Positions 1 through 6,705 of a DNA stretch of 6,743 nt are shown in pieces. Under the pieces are notes generated by a model, which had not been told where the DNA came from, did not search any database, and saw only the letters and a list, made by a program, of their open reading frames with translations. Positions within the stretch are counted from its first letter, which is position 1; the number at the start of each line of letters is the position of its first letter. A program made the translations under genes and the position numbers. The stretch is from Clostridium sp. UBA1056 (lineage in GTDB: Bacteria > Bacillota > Clostridia > Clostridiales > Clostridiaceae), in assembly GCA_002316385.1 (NCBI GenBank), contig DCDL01000022.1:53621-60363 (forward strand). Direction: 5' to 3'.

Positions 1-20
1 GAGTTGTTGTGTTGTAGATT

Positions 21-89
21 TTGAATAAATGCTCTAGTAAATCAATATTCCGAAGTGGCTGAGCGTTAATAATATAAGTGCTTATTCAA
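21..89. repeat. Interrupted inverted repeat downstream of focA-like gene
   Basis: TTGAATAA (21-28) and TTATTCAA (82-89) are perfect 8-base inverted arms. Inside them GCTC (31-34) pairs with GAGC (61-64). The intervening bases pair poorly and no T-run follows on either strand, so it does not look like a terminator. It may be chance in AT-rich DNA, or part of a structured RNA or binding site extending left of the window. Confidence 0.25.
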
Positions 90-104
90 TATTTATTTAG
101 ATTA

Positions 105-121
105 GCTTTTTTTGCGAAAGC
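105..121 (-). terminator. Weak hairpin after focA-like gene, doubtful terminator
   Basis: GCTTT (105-109) and AAAGC (117-121) form a 5-base-pair stem with a 7-base loop, 17 bases past the stop of the focA-like gene. On the minus strand the stem is not followed by a T-run, so it would be a poor intrinsic terminator. It is the only candidate before the left window edge; the true end of the transcript may lie outside. Confidence 0.2.
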
Positions 122-137
122 CCCTTTTAAAGTATTT

Positions 138-995
138 TTATGCTGACAATTTTCTCTTTTCTTTTACTTCAATGTTCTTTTTATTACATTTTCTATATAT
201 AAACCAATAAACTAATCCAACACAAACTGCCCCACCAATGACATTACCAATAGTTACAGGTATTAGATTATTTAAAATTCCACCTACAGTTAAGTTATCT
301 AGCTTTTCAGCAGATACATGAGATGCCTCAACGAAGGCTGGATTCATTTTTGCAAGCAATCCTATTGAGAAGTAATACATATTAGCTACACAGTGCTCAA
401 ACCCCGCTATAACAAAAGCGAATATTGGGAAAAATCCCATAAAGATCTTTCCCATTACATCTTTAGATGCATAGGTACCCCATACACTTAGACAAACAAT
501 TATATTACATAATATTCCGCTTGCAAGAGCAGGTCCAAATCCTATACTAGCCTTTGTAGCTGCTACCTTAACAGCATATCCTCCAACAGTTCCTGTTGTT
601 AAAAGCCCCGCTGAAAAAACTAATATTGCTACAAGTACAGCTCCTATAAAATTACCTACCCAAACAATAGCCCAGTTTCTAAGCATTTGACCTGTTGTTA
701 TCTTCTTTTCAGCCCAAGCTATACTTAATAATGCATTTCCTGTAAATAACTCTGATCCACATATTAATACTAATATTAGTCCGATAGGGAATACTGTACC
801 TGCTACAACCTTTTGTAATCCTGGATCACTTACTCCGTGTGATGCAACTGACGATGCATAGGCACCTAAAGCTATGAATACTCCTGCTAGAATTCCTAAT
901 AAAAGAGTTTGTACACATTTATTGTTAGCTTTTTTTACTCCAACCTCTTCTACATAGGTAGTAATTTCTTCAGGTGAAAGCATTTTCTTATCCAT
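138..995 (-). CDS. focA: Formate/nitrite transporter family channel (FocA-like)
   Basis: This is an inner-membrane channel of the FNT family, which moves formate, nitrite or related small monovalent anions; members form pentamers with one pore per subunit. The 285-residue product has about six hydrophobic segments, roughly residues 30-50, 68-90, 108-130, 155-175, 186-208 and 245-267. Family marks are visible: the stretch ICGSELFTGN (78-87, Thr85 in the gating loop), GILCNIIVCLS (160-170), and the pore histidine in FEHCVAN (His201). The length equals that of E. coli FocA. The ATG at 995 is chosen because GGGAGGA lies 6 bases before it; a longer reading from a TTG at 1010 would place that Shine-Dalgarno inside the gene. 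It is a single gene with its own consensus promoter. Substrate cannot be settled from sequence: formate is favoured by anaerobic context and the nearby hutU, but nitrite or hydrosulfide channels share the same motifs. Family assignment is firm; the symbol is less so. Confidence 0.9.
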   Translation of the reverse strand: MDKKMLSPEEITTYVEEVGVKKANNKCVQTLLLGILAGVFIALGAYASSVASHGVSDPGLQKVVAGTVFPIGLILVLICGSELFTGNALLSIAWAEKKITTGQMLRNWAIVWVGNFIGAVLVAILVFSAGLLTTGTVGGYAVKVAATKASIGFGPALASGILCNIIVCLSVWGTYASKDVMGKIFMGFFPIFAFVIAGFEHCVANMYYFSIGLLAKMNPAFVEASHVSAEKLDNLTVGGILNNLIPVTIGNVIGGAVCVGLVYWFIYRKCNKKNIEVKEKRKLSA

Positions 996-1001
996 TAAAA
1001 T

Positions 1002-1008
1002 TCCTCCC
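1002..1008 (-). promoter_or_regulatory. Ribosome binding site of focA-like gene
   Basis: GGGAGGA on the minus strand sits 6 bases before the ATG at 995. It decides the start: the TTG at 1010 immediately precedes this motif and has no comparable site of its own. Confidence 0.8.
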
Positions 1009-1049
1009 AATATTCCTTCATTAATGTCAATTATCTATTTTCATCGTTA

Positions 1050-1078
1050 ATTATATTGAAGCCATAAGAGCGTGTCAA
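1050..1078 (-). promoter_or_regulatory. Consensus sigma-A promoter for focA-like gene
   Basis: On the minus strand a perfect -35 box TTGACA (1073-1078) is followed by 17 bases and a perfect -10 box TATAAT (1050-1055). Transcription should begin near 1042-1044, giving a 5' leader of about 48 bases before the ATG at 995. Both hexamers match consensus at all six positions with optimal spacing, so strong expression, or strong expression limited by a repressor, is expected. No clear operator was found over the promoter. The sequence upstream (1079-1277) is very AT-rich and shows no convincing riboswitch or known regulator site. Confidence 0.85.
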
Positions 1079-1272
1079 TATATTTATCATTAATATAATC
1101 TTTTAAAAAAATATACAATTTGTTTACCTATTTAGTTTAAGTGCTATAATAGATTTTATATAAATTTAAGCATTTATTACATAAACTCTTTACATATATC
1201 AACACTTAATTAAATTCGAAATAACTAAAGGTTAAAATCACCGGAGCTATCCTAATGGAATTTTATATAGAC

Positions 1273-1305
1273 AAAAAAATATTACCTGGCAAACCAGGTA
1301 ATATT
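1273..1305 (-). terminator. Intrinsic terminator overlapping end of lipoprotein gene
   Basis: The arms at 1278-1289 and 1294-1305 form a perfect 12-base-pair stem with a 4-base loop. Read on the minus strand, the stem is followed directly by a run of T residues (complement of 1273-1279, the last base also pairing in the stem). This is a classic Rho-independent terminator for minus-strand transcription. It is unusual in that the lipoprotein TAA stop (1282-1284) and the final few sense codons lie inside the hairpin. In the plus direction the stem is not followed by a T-run, so one-way action is expected. Confidence 0.85.
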
Positions 1306-2295
1306 ATAAACTCCTATTTCATTCCATGATAGATTTTCATTAATATTTTCGCTTTCAAAGGTATTCTTAAGTATAGTTTTAAGCTTTCGAGAATTTTCAT
1401 CTAGCTTTTTATTTAATTCTTCATTTTCTTTCTTAACAAACTTTTCGTTCTTTACTAAATAACTTTCTCTTTCACCACATATGAATAGCTCATTACCTTC
1501 ATATACTATTTCTCCATTTATTTCATAAGGTTTAATAGTCTTTAATACATCTTTTACCTTACCATCTTCAATTTTTCCTCTATATAAATACTCATATTGT
1601 TTACCCTTTTCTTTATCAAAGATAAAGGTAATAAAAGCTAATTCATCTCTATTTGGAGATACCTTTCCCTTTAATAAAACCTCTCCTTTATTGTCTAGGG
1701 TTACTACCTTTACATCATTAAAGTATATTGTAGTAATTCCGTTACTGGTTTTTCCATAAACTAGAGTACTTCCATTATCAAGAATATCTATTAGAATTCC
1801 TTCGCAAGAATTTAAAAGCTCTAAAGTATCACCATCATAAATTAAATATTTGCTAGTGGTAGGATTTACACTTAACTGAACTACTAACTTGTTATTTATC
1901 CATGATATATTAGAGATTTGATTTTTATCTATATTTTCTACTTTTAATACTTTATATTCTTCATCTCTCATGTTATATATATTAATTTTATCTTTCTCAT
2001 CTAAATATTTAAAAGCTACCATGCTCGAATCATCACTTAAAGCTGCAAGCTCCTTTAGTCTAGATAAATCTCCAATACCTTCCAAATATTCTTCATCTTC
2101 ATCAAAAATATATATATTATTATTTCGTTCTAATAATGCACTTGTATAATTACCTACAACATCTTGTTCATCTTCTTTTTCTTTGTCTTTAGAATTACAT
2201 CCAACCAAAACAAAAAAGGCAGCAATTAATGTTGCTAATATACTGAGTAGCATTTTTTTATTCATTTTTTTATGTCCTTTTTTATAAATCAACAT
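1282..2295 (-). CDS. Lipoprotein with probable beta-propeller ectodomain
   Basis: This 337-residue protein is predicted to be secreted and anchored to the outer face of the membrane. A lysine-rich start, a hydrophobic core and the lipobox LVGC (Cys33) form a lipoprotein signal peptide, followed by a charged Lys/Asp/Glu linker (about 35-45). The body is made of short beta-strand-like repeats. Phrases such as LSDDSSMVAF (86-95) and SPNRDELAF (213-221) resemble the serine-proline/aspartate-rich turns of TolB/WD40-like propeller blades. The last 50 residues are charged and possibly helical. I do not recognise a specific family or ligand; binding or scaffolding is more likely than catalysis. Two starts are plausible: ATG at 2295 (GAGG 7 bases upstream) and ATG at 2265 (AAAGGA 9 bases upstream). 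The second gives a more typical 22-residue signal. It has its own promoter and terminator, so it appears monocistronic. Confidence 0.85.
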   Translation of the reverse strand: MLIYKKGHKKMNKKMLLSILATLIAAFFVLVGCNSKDKEKEDEQDVVGNYTSALLERNNNIYIFDEDEEYLEGIGDLSRLKELAALSDDSSMVAFKYLDEKDKINIYNMRDEEYKVLKVENIDKNQISNISWINNKLVVQLSVNPTTSKYLIYDGDTLELLNSCEGILIDILDNGSTLVYGKTSNGITTIYFNDVKVVTLDNKGEVLLKGKVSPNRDELAFITFIFDKEKGKQYEYLYRGKIEDGKVKDVLKTIKPYEINGEIVYEGNELFICGERESYLVKNEKFVKKENEELNKKLDENSRKLKTILKNTFESENINENLSWNEIGVYNITWFAR

Positions 2296-2330
2296 TAACT
2301 CCCCTCACTTTTAATTTCAACACCCTAATT

Positions 2331-2359
2331 ATTATACTACTTGTAAATTTTATATTCAA
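2331..2359 (-). promoter_or_regulatory. Promoter for the lipoprotein gene
   Basis: On the minus strand TTGAAT (2354-2359, four of six consensus bases) is separated by 17 bases from a perfect TATAAT (2331-2336). Initiation is expected near 2324, about 28 bases before the ATG at 2295 and about 58 before the alternative ATG at 2265. Both candidate starts therefore lie within the transcript. Confidence 0.7.
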
Positions 2360-2379
2360 TATTATCTATCTATGTGTAT

Positions 2380-2397
2380 ACAATATTCAAACATTGT
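2380..2397. promoter_or_regulatory. Possible operator: near-palindrome upstream of lipoprotein promoter
   Basis: The 18-base sequence ACAATGTTTGAATATTGT (minus strand) is symmetric at 14 of 18 positions, with ACAAT and ATTGT ends. It sits about 20 bases upstream of the -35 box, a position typical of an activator site. The surroundings are very AT-rich, where partial palindromes arise easily, and the motif is not one I can assign to a regulator. Confidence 0.25.
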
Positions 2398-2522
2398 TTT
2401 CACTTCATTTAAATCTCTGGCTTTTCTTTTAATTTTATACTTTAAATACCATTTATATAGAAATATACGAAATAAATTTTAACTTAGAACCAATTTTATT
2501 TTAAAAGCTAATAATTTTATAG

Positions 2523-2572
2523 ATAATAAAAATCGAGTGCATAGTTTAACTAATTAATACCTATACACTCGA
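2523..2572 (-). terminator. Intrinsic terminator of the aminopeptidase-hutU unit
   Basis: The arms 2561-2572 and 2533-2544 pair over 12 positions around a 16-base loop. On the minus-strand transcript the only irregular pair is a G-U wobble (2540/2565), whereas on the plus strand it would be a C-A mismatch, so the structure fits minus-strand RNA. The stem is followed by TTTTTATTAT (2532-2523). It lies about 90 bases beyond the hutU stop. The large loop makes it a less compact terminator than usual. Confidence 0.75.
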
Positions 2573-2662
2573 ATAGAACTATTCTATTTTCTTCTCTTAT
2601 TGTTTTTATTTTTTATTTATTTCTATCTCTAACTTTATTGTTTTATACAGTTCATGTTAGTT

Positions 2663-4690
2663 CTATTTATTTAAAGCTTTTTTAATAACATCCTTTATTA
2701 ATTCATCCTTTGGTATATATGGAAGAGTTATGTGGTCTGTACCTTGATTCTTCTCATTGTACTCCATACTAGTTTCTATAGAATGTGGATTTCTTGCCCA
2801 AGCTCTTCTAGCAACGCCTCCCATAACATCCCACGCCATAGATGATTTTATAATGTTATCAACTCTTTCGCTACCATCAAGAACTAATCCAAAGCCTCCA
2901 TTAATTGACTTACTTGTTCCAACTCCTCCACCATTGTGAAGAGCAATTAGACTCATTCCTCTTGCTGCATTTCCAGCAAAGCATTGGATTGCCATTTCAG
3001 CCATCATGTTACTTCCATCTTTTATATTAGAAGTTTCTCTAAATGGAGAATCTGTACCACTTACATCATGATGATCTCTTCCAAGCATAATTGGTCCAAC
3101 TTCGCCATTTCTCACTAATTCATTAAACTTAAGAGCTATATCCATACGACCTTGTGCATCTTGATATAATATTCTAGCTTCTGTACCAACAACTAATTTG
3201 TTCTTTTCAGCATCTTTAATCCAAATGTAGTTATCTCTATCTTGTCCTCTTCTATTTGGATCAATACATTCCATTGCAGCATGGTCTGTTTTTATTAAAT
3301 CTTCATGTTTATGGCTTAAGCATACCCATCTAAATGGTCCATAACCATAGTCAAATAACATAGGTCCCATAATATCTTCAACATAAGAAGGATAAATAAA
3401 TCCATCTTTTTCATCTACACCATTTTTAGCTATGTCTTTTCCACCAGCATCATAGATTGCCTTCATGAAGGAGTTACCATAATCAAAGAAATAAACACCT
3501 TTAGCTACTAACTTCTTAATTATGTCATAGTGCTTTAATAAAGTTATGTCTACAAGCCCTTTGAATTTTTCTCTATCTTCTTTTAATAGTCTAGTTCTTT
3601 CTTCAAAAGAAATTCCTACTGGTGCATATCCTCCTTCGTAAGCAGCGTGACAGGAAGTTTGATCTGATAATAAATCTATATGAATATCATTTTCTAAAAT
3701 ATATTCAAGTAAATCTACGATGTTTCCATGATATGCTATAGAAATAGTCTCTCCATTTTTAGCCTTCTCCTGAGCAACAGTTACAACTTCTTTTAAGTCG
3801 CTTGATGCCATTGAAACCCAACCTTGGTCAAGTCTTGTTTTAATTCTTGAATAGTCAACCTCTGCTACGATTCCAACTCCGTTAGCTATCTCAATAGCTT
3901 TAGGTTGAGCACCACTCATTCCTCCAAGACCAGAAGTTACAAATATCTTACCTCTTAAATCTCCGTCTTCAGCTACTCCAAGTTTTAACCTTCCTGCATT
4001 TATTATAGTGTTAAATGTACCGTGAACTATACCTTGAGGTCCTATATACATCCAACCACCAGCTGTCATTTGTCCATAGTTAGCTACTCCTAGTTGAGTT
4101 GCTAAGTGGAAATCTTCTGGATTATCAAACATACCTATCATTAGACCGTTAGTAGTTATTACTCTTGGAGCTGTTTTGGAACTTCTAAATAAACCTAGTG
4201 GGTGTCCACTTTCTACTACTAGAGTTTGCTCATCAGTCATATTTTCTAAATATTTTTTAATAAGTCTATATTGCATCCAGTTCTGGCATACCTGTCCTGT
4301 TTCCCCATAGGTAACAAGCTCATATGGGTATAATGCCACATCAAAATCTAAGTTATTATCTATCATAACTTGGAATGCCTTACCCTCTATGCAGTTTCCT
4401 TTATATTCATCTATAGACTTACCACTTAATTTTCCTTCTGGTCTAAATCTATACCCGTATATTCTTCCTCTTGTCATAAGCTCTTCCATAAATTCTGGAG
4501 CTAGCTTTTCATGAAGATTCTCTGGAATATATCTTAAAGCATTTTTGAGAGCAACTTCAGTTTGTGCAGGTGTTAAGCTATAACCTCTATCCGGAGCTCT
4601 TCTTATGCCCTCTTGAAACTTGGGCATTCCTGGTAATTCATCATCTAACTTTATTATCATTTTATTTTTAATATCAATATTATTAATCAT
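2663..4690 (-). CDS. hutU: Urocanate hydratase, long subfamily
   Basis: This cytoplasmic enzyme hydrates urocanate to imidazolonepropionate, the second step of histidine breakdown, using tightly bound NAD+ as an electrophile. The 675-residue product is collinear with urocanases. It has QMTAGGWMYIGPQGIVHGT (207-225), the glycine-rich NAD-binding stretch GLGGMSGAQ (254-262), DQTSCHAAYEGGY (343-355), GPFRWVCLS (451-459), GRDHHDVSGTDSPFRET (537-553) and HNGGGVG (585-591). It is about 120 residues longer than the roughly 555-residue Pseudomonas/Bacillus type and resembles the vertebrate-length form. The classic signature around the reactive cysteine (ARICW) reads ARILY here (505-509), as I recall for the long subfamily. 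The ATG at 4690 is supported by AGGGGGA 5 bases upstream. It lies 29 bases after the aminopeptidase gene, so the two should share a transcript. Other hut genes are not in the window. Confidence 0.97.
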   Translation of the reverse strand: MINNIDIKNKMIIKLDDELPGMPKFQEGIRRAPDRGYSLTPAQTEVALKNALRYIPENLHEKLAPEFMEELMTRGRIYGYRFRPEGKLSGKSIDEYKGNCIEGKAFQVMIDNNLDFDVALYPYELVTYGETGQVCQNWMQYRLIKKYLENMTDEQTLVVESGHPLGLFRSSKTAPRVITTNGLMIGMFDNPEDFHLATQLGVANYGQMTAGGWMYIGPQGIVHGTFNTIINAGRLKLGVAEDGDLRGKIFVTSGLGGMSGAQPKAIEIANGVGIVAEVDYSRIKTRLDQGWVSMASSDLKEVVTVAQEKAKNGETISIAYHGNIVDLLEYILENDIHIDLLSDQTSCHAAYEGGYAPVGISFEERTRLLKEDREKFKGLVDITLLKHYDIIKKLVAKGVYFFDYGNSFMKAIYDAGGKDIAKNGVDEKDGFIYPSYVEDIMGPMLFDYGYGPFRWVCLSHKHEDLIKTDHAAMECIDPNRRGQDRDNYIWIKDAEKNKLVVGTEARILYQDAQGRMDIALKFNELVRNGEVGPIMLGRDHHDVSGTDSPFRETSNIKDGSNMMAEMAIQCFAGNAARGMSLIALHNGGGVGTSKSINGGFGLVLDGSERVDNIIKSSMAWDVMGGVARRAWARNPHSIETSMEYNEKNQGTDHITLPYIPKDELIKDVIKKALNK

Positions 4691-4695
4691 GATTG

Positions 4696-4702
4696 TCCCC
4701 CT
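4696..4702 (-). promoter_or_regulatory. Ribosome binding site of hutU
   Basis: AGGGGGA lies 5 bases before the ATG at 4690, within the 29-base gap after the aminopeptidase stop. It supports this start over the in-frame ATG at codon 11. No promoter hexamers fit in the gap, consistent with co-transcription. Confidence 0.7.
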
Positions 4703-4719
4703 ATTTATATAAAAACTTA

Positions 4720-6705
4720 TTAAGCCTCTGCATTAAAAGGTTCATTTAATTCTTCAGTACCATCTAATATAAATCTTCCATCTTTAATCACTTCAATAAC
4801 CTGTCCATCCTTTGTTATAGCATTTATAAATTCTAACTTATCATAAGGAATAGTTATATCTGTATGACATTGAGTATATGCATTCTCTATGTCTGTTTTT
4901 CTAAGAATAGATTTTTCATTATCCTTAGCAATTATTTCTTTTCCATCAAAAGGATTATATACTTTTTCATCTTCACTATAAGAATAACAAGTATCACCTA
5001 CTGCAAAGTGTGGCCCCATCTTTTCTCCTATAAGAATAGGAAGTATAGGTACTATATTGTGTTTTTGTGCTATAACATATGCCAAAGTGTTTGTACCTAT
5101 TGCAAACTCACCAAGAGGTAAAGTTTTATTTGGGAATAGTAAATTTTCTTCTATATATTTTTTATTCTTAGATTCTTCTTCAAAGTTAGAACAGTTATAT
5201 TCATCTATATATCCATCCTTAAATACAAGTTCTAAGTTTATATATTTAAGACTATCTAAAAATATCTCTTCTAGATGTAAAGTACCATTTGTTCCTTTTA
5301 GTACTGGAGAAGTAAATACCTCACCTACTGGTATATTAACAGTAGCAACGCAATTTTCAAAATTTGTTTCCTTCTCTGGGTTACTAATTTCCTGCATCTT
5401 AACCTTTATATCTGTTCTATTTCCATTGCAGCCTTTGACATGAATGAAGTCACCCTTATCTAATGCTTTTATAATTTCATTTTGTATTCTTTCCCACTTA
5501 TCTGAATCCAAAGTATTTATCTCCATAGTATCAGCAAAAATTTCTTCAAATTTATCTCCTATTTCTGGAGTAGGGAAAGCTATAATTGTAAAAGTAGTCT
5601 CACTGGCTGGCATATAATTATTTTGAATATTTCTAAGTCTTACTACTGAGTTTTGATAAATCTTACTTTGTTCTTCACTTAATTTTAAAGCTGTACTCTT
5701 ACTTTCGGGTGCAAAAGGAACCTCTCCAAAAGCCTCAAAAACTGCTATTCCAGAATATTTTGACAGTGCTTCCTTATATCCTTCAAAGGTAGCTACATAC
5801 TTTTCTTCCCTAGTTTCTGCAAAGCTTTTATTAAAGAATAAGGCATTATCAAATCTATGATCATAAGTAAACTGTTTATTTACATCAGTAGATTCTACCG
5901 TAGCAAGTACAGGAGTTAAGTTATATTTACCAAATTCGTTTATTACTTCTCTCATAATAGCTTCTTGACCAACAAAATATAATACTCTTACTGTAGACTT
6001 AATAGTATAATCCTTCTTTTCTCTTATAAAGCTGTCCATATATCCCTTAACCATGGTATATGCTATCCTATTCACTTCTTTACAAGTAGATAAAAATTTA
6101 GCTGTTTTTATTTCGTTATCAGTTATATATTTTCCATATTTAAATAAATATCTTAAATCCTCAGGATTTGCTTCTTCTACTATAGTTTTGTAATGACTCT
6201 TAACATCTACTGCTAAGCTATGGACTCTCTCTTCAGCTTCCATATCTAAAATGCTAACTTCAAAATCTCCTATAATTTCTATTAGCCCATTAGCATTGTC
6301 CCCACACTTAACTACATAGGCATAAGAATCTATTAATAATTGTAGTAGTTTTTCTATCTTCTCTGTCTTATGAGAAAATACTAAAGATATAACCCCTTGC
6401 AATCTGTTATATAAATATGTAGCTACTTGACCCATTTCTTTTCCTAATTCTTTCACTACATAGTCTGGATTGCCATAACTTGTATTATAGTTATCTCCTA
6501 CTAAATCGCTATAAATTTCATGATTTTCTTTTAAAAGTTCATCAAAATCTTTTTCTTTAAAATACTCATCATTTAACTTTTCTTCTAAGCTACATACATG
6601 ATATAATTTTTCCCCCATTTGCTTAAAGAAAGCTAAATATTTCTTGTCATTAGTATTTATTAAAGATACTTCTTTTACTTGTTGAAGATTACTAATATTA
6701 CTCAC
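4720..6705 (-). CDS. M29-family metallo-aminopeptidase, long form with extra N-terminal domain
   Basis: This is a probable cytoplasmic metal-dependent aminopeptidase that releases N-terminal residues from peptides. The carboxy half (from about residue 235) follows the thermophilic aminopeptidase T/AmpS (M29) pattern. The expected metal ligands appear in order: Glu462 in NIPVGEVFTSP, Glu533 in LPLGEFAIGTN, His566 in GPHFAVGD, and His614 and Asp616 in QCHTD. Tyr574 is a candidate for the catalytic tyrosine. At 661 residues it is about 250 longer than AmpS (about 410). The extra N-terminal part is helical and charged, without a signal peptide or membrane segment, and I do not recognise it. The GTG at 6705 is preferred: AAGGGTG lies 9 bases upstream and GTGA overlaps the stop of the preceding frame. 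A GTG at 6717 adds four residues but has no spaced binding site, and its frame is open to the window edge. It is co-transcribed with hutU. Confidence 0.88.
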   Translation of the reverse strand: MSNISNLQQVKEVSLINTNDKKYLAFFKQMGEKLYHVCSLEEKLNDEYFKEKDFDELLKENHEIYSDLVGDNYNTSYGNPDYVVKELGKEMGQVATYLYNRLQGVISLVFSHKTEKIEKLLQLLIDSYAYVVKCGDNANGLIEIIGDFEVSILDMEAEERVHSLAVDVKSHYKTIVEEANPEDLRYLFKYGKYITDNEIKTAKFLSTCKEVNRIAYTMVKGYMDSFIREKKDYTIKSTVRVLYFVGQEAIMREVINEFGKYNLTPVLATVESTDVNKQFTYDHRFDNALFFNKSFAETREEKYVATFEGYKEALSKYSGIAVFEAFGEVPFAPESKSTALKLSEEQSKIYQNSVVRLRNIQNNYMPASETTFTIIAFPTPEIGDKFEEIFADTMEINTLDSDKWERIQNEIIKALDKGDFIHVKGCNGNRTDIKVKMQEISNPEKETNFENCVATVNIPVGEVFTSPVLKGTNGTLHLEEIFLDSLKYINLELVFKDGYIDEYNCSNFEEESKNKKYIEENLLFPNKTLPLGEFAIGTNTLAYVIAQKHNIVPILPILIGEKMGPHFAVGDTCYSYSEDEKVYNPFDGKEIIAKDNEKSILRKTDIENAYTQCHTDITIPYDKLEFINAITKDGQVIEVIKDGRFILDGTEELNEPFNAEA

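Larger units (their letters stand above)
2296..2662. other. Intergenic region between hutU and lipoprotein gene
   Basis: This 367-base stretch has no supported gene on either strand. It holds, in minus-strand order, a purine-rich hutU 3' untranslated region (about 2575-2640), the hutU terminator, about 125 bases of featureless AT-rich DNA, a possible operator and the lipoprotein promoter. A small hairpin (2572-2588, 7-base-pair arms AATAGAA/TTCTATT with a 3-base loop) lies directly before the terminator stem on the transcript. Confidence 0.7.

Noticed and set aside
50..64. Short stretch resembling a tRNA D-arm (GAAGTGGCTGAGCG)
   Set aside because: There is no acceptor stem, anticodon arm or T-arm (TTCGA) at the required distances, so it is not a tRNA gene.
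138..1010. Longer focA reading from a TTG at 1010
   Set aside because: The extra codons are the Shine-Dalgarno sequence itself, and the ATG at 995 is ideally placed for it.
1079..1277. Possible riboswitch leader upstream of focA
   Set aside because: The strong promoter lies only about 50 bases from the start codon, leaving no room for an aptamer in the leader, and the upstream DNA shows no recognisable aptamer core or expression platform.
2757..2939. 60-codon plus-strand open frame
   Set aside because: It lies wholly antisense to conserved hutU codons, with proline/leucine-rich composition and no ribosome binding site or promoter; it is a shadow of the real gene.
4864..5443. Two overlapping plus-strand open frames (85 and 128 codons)
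   Set aside because: Both are antisense to the conserved metal-binding part of the M29 aminopeptidase, have low-complexity composition and overlap each other; they are shadow frames.
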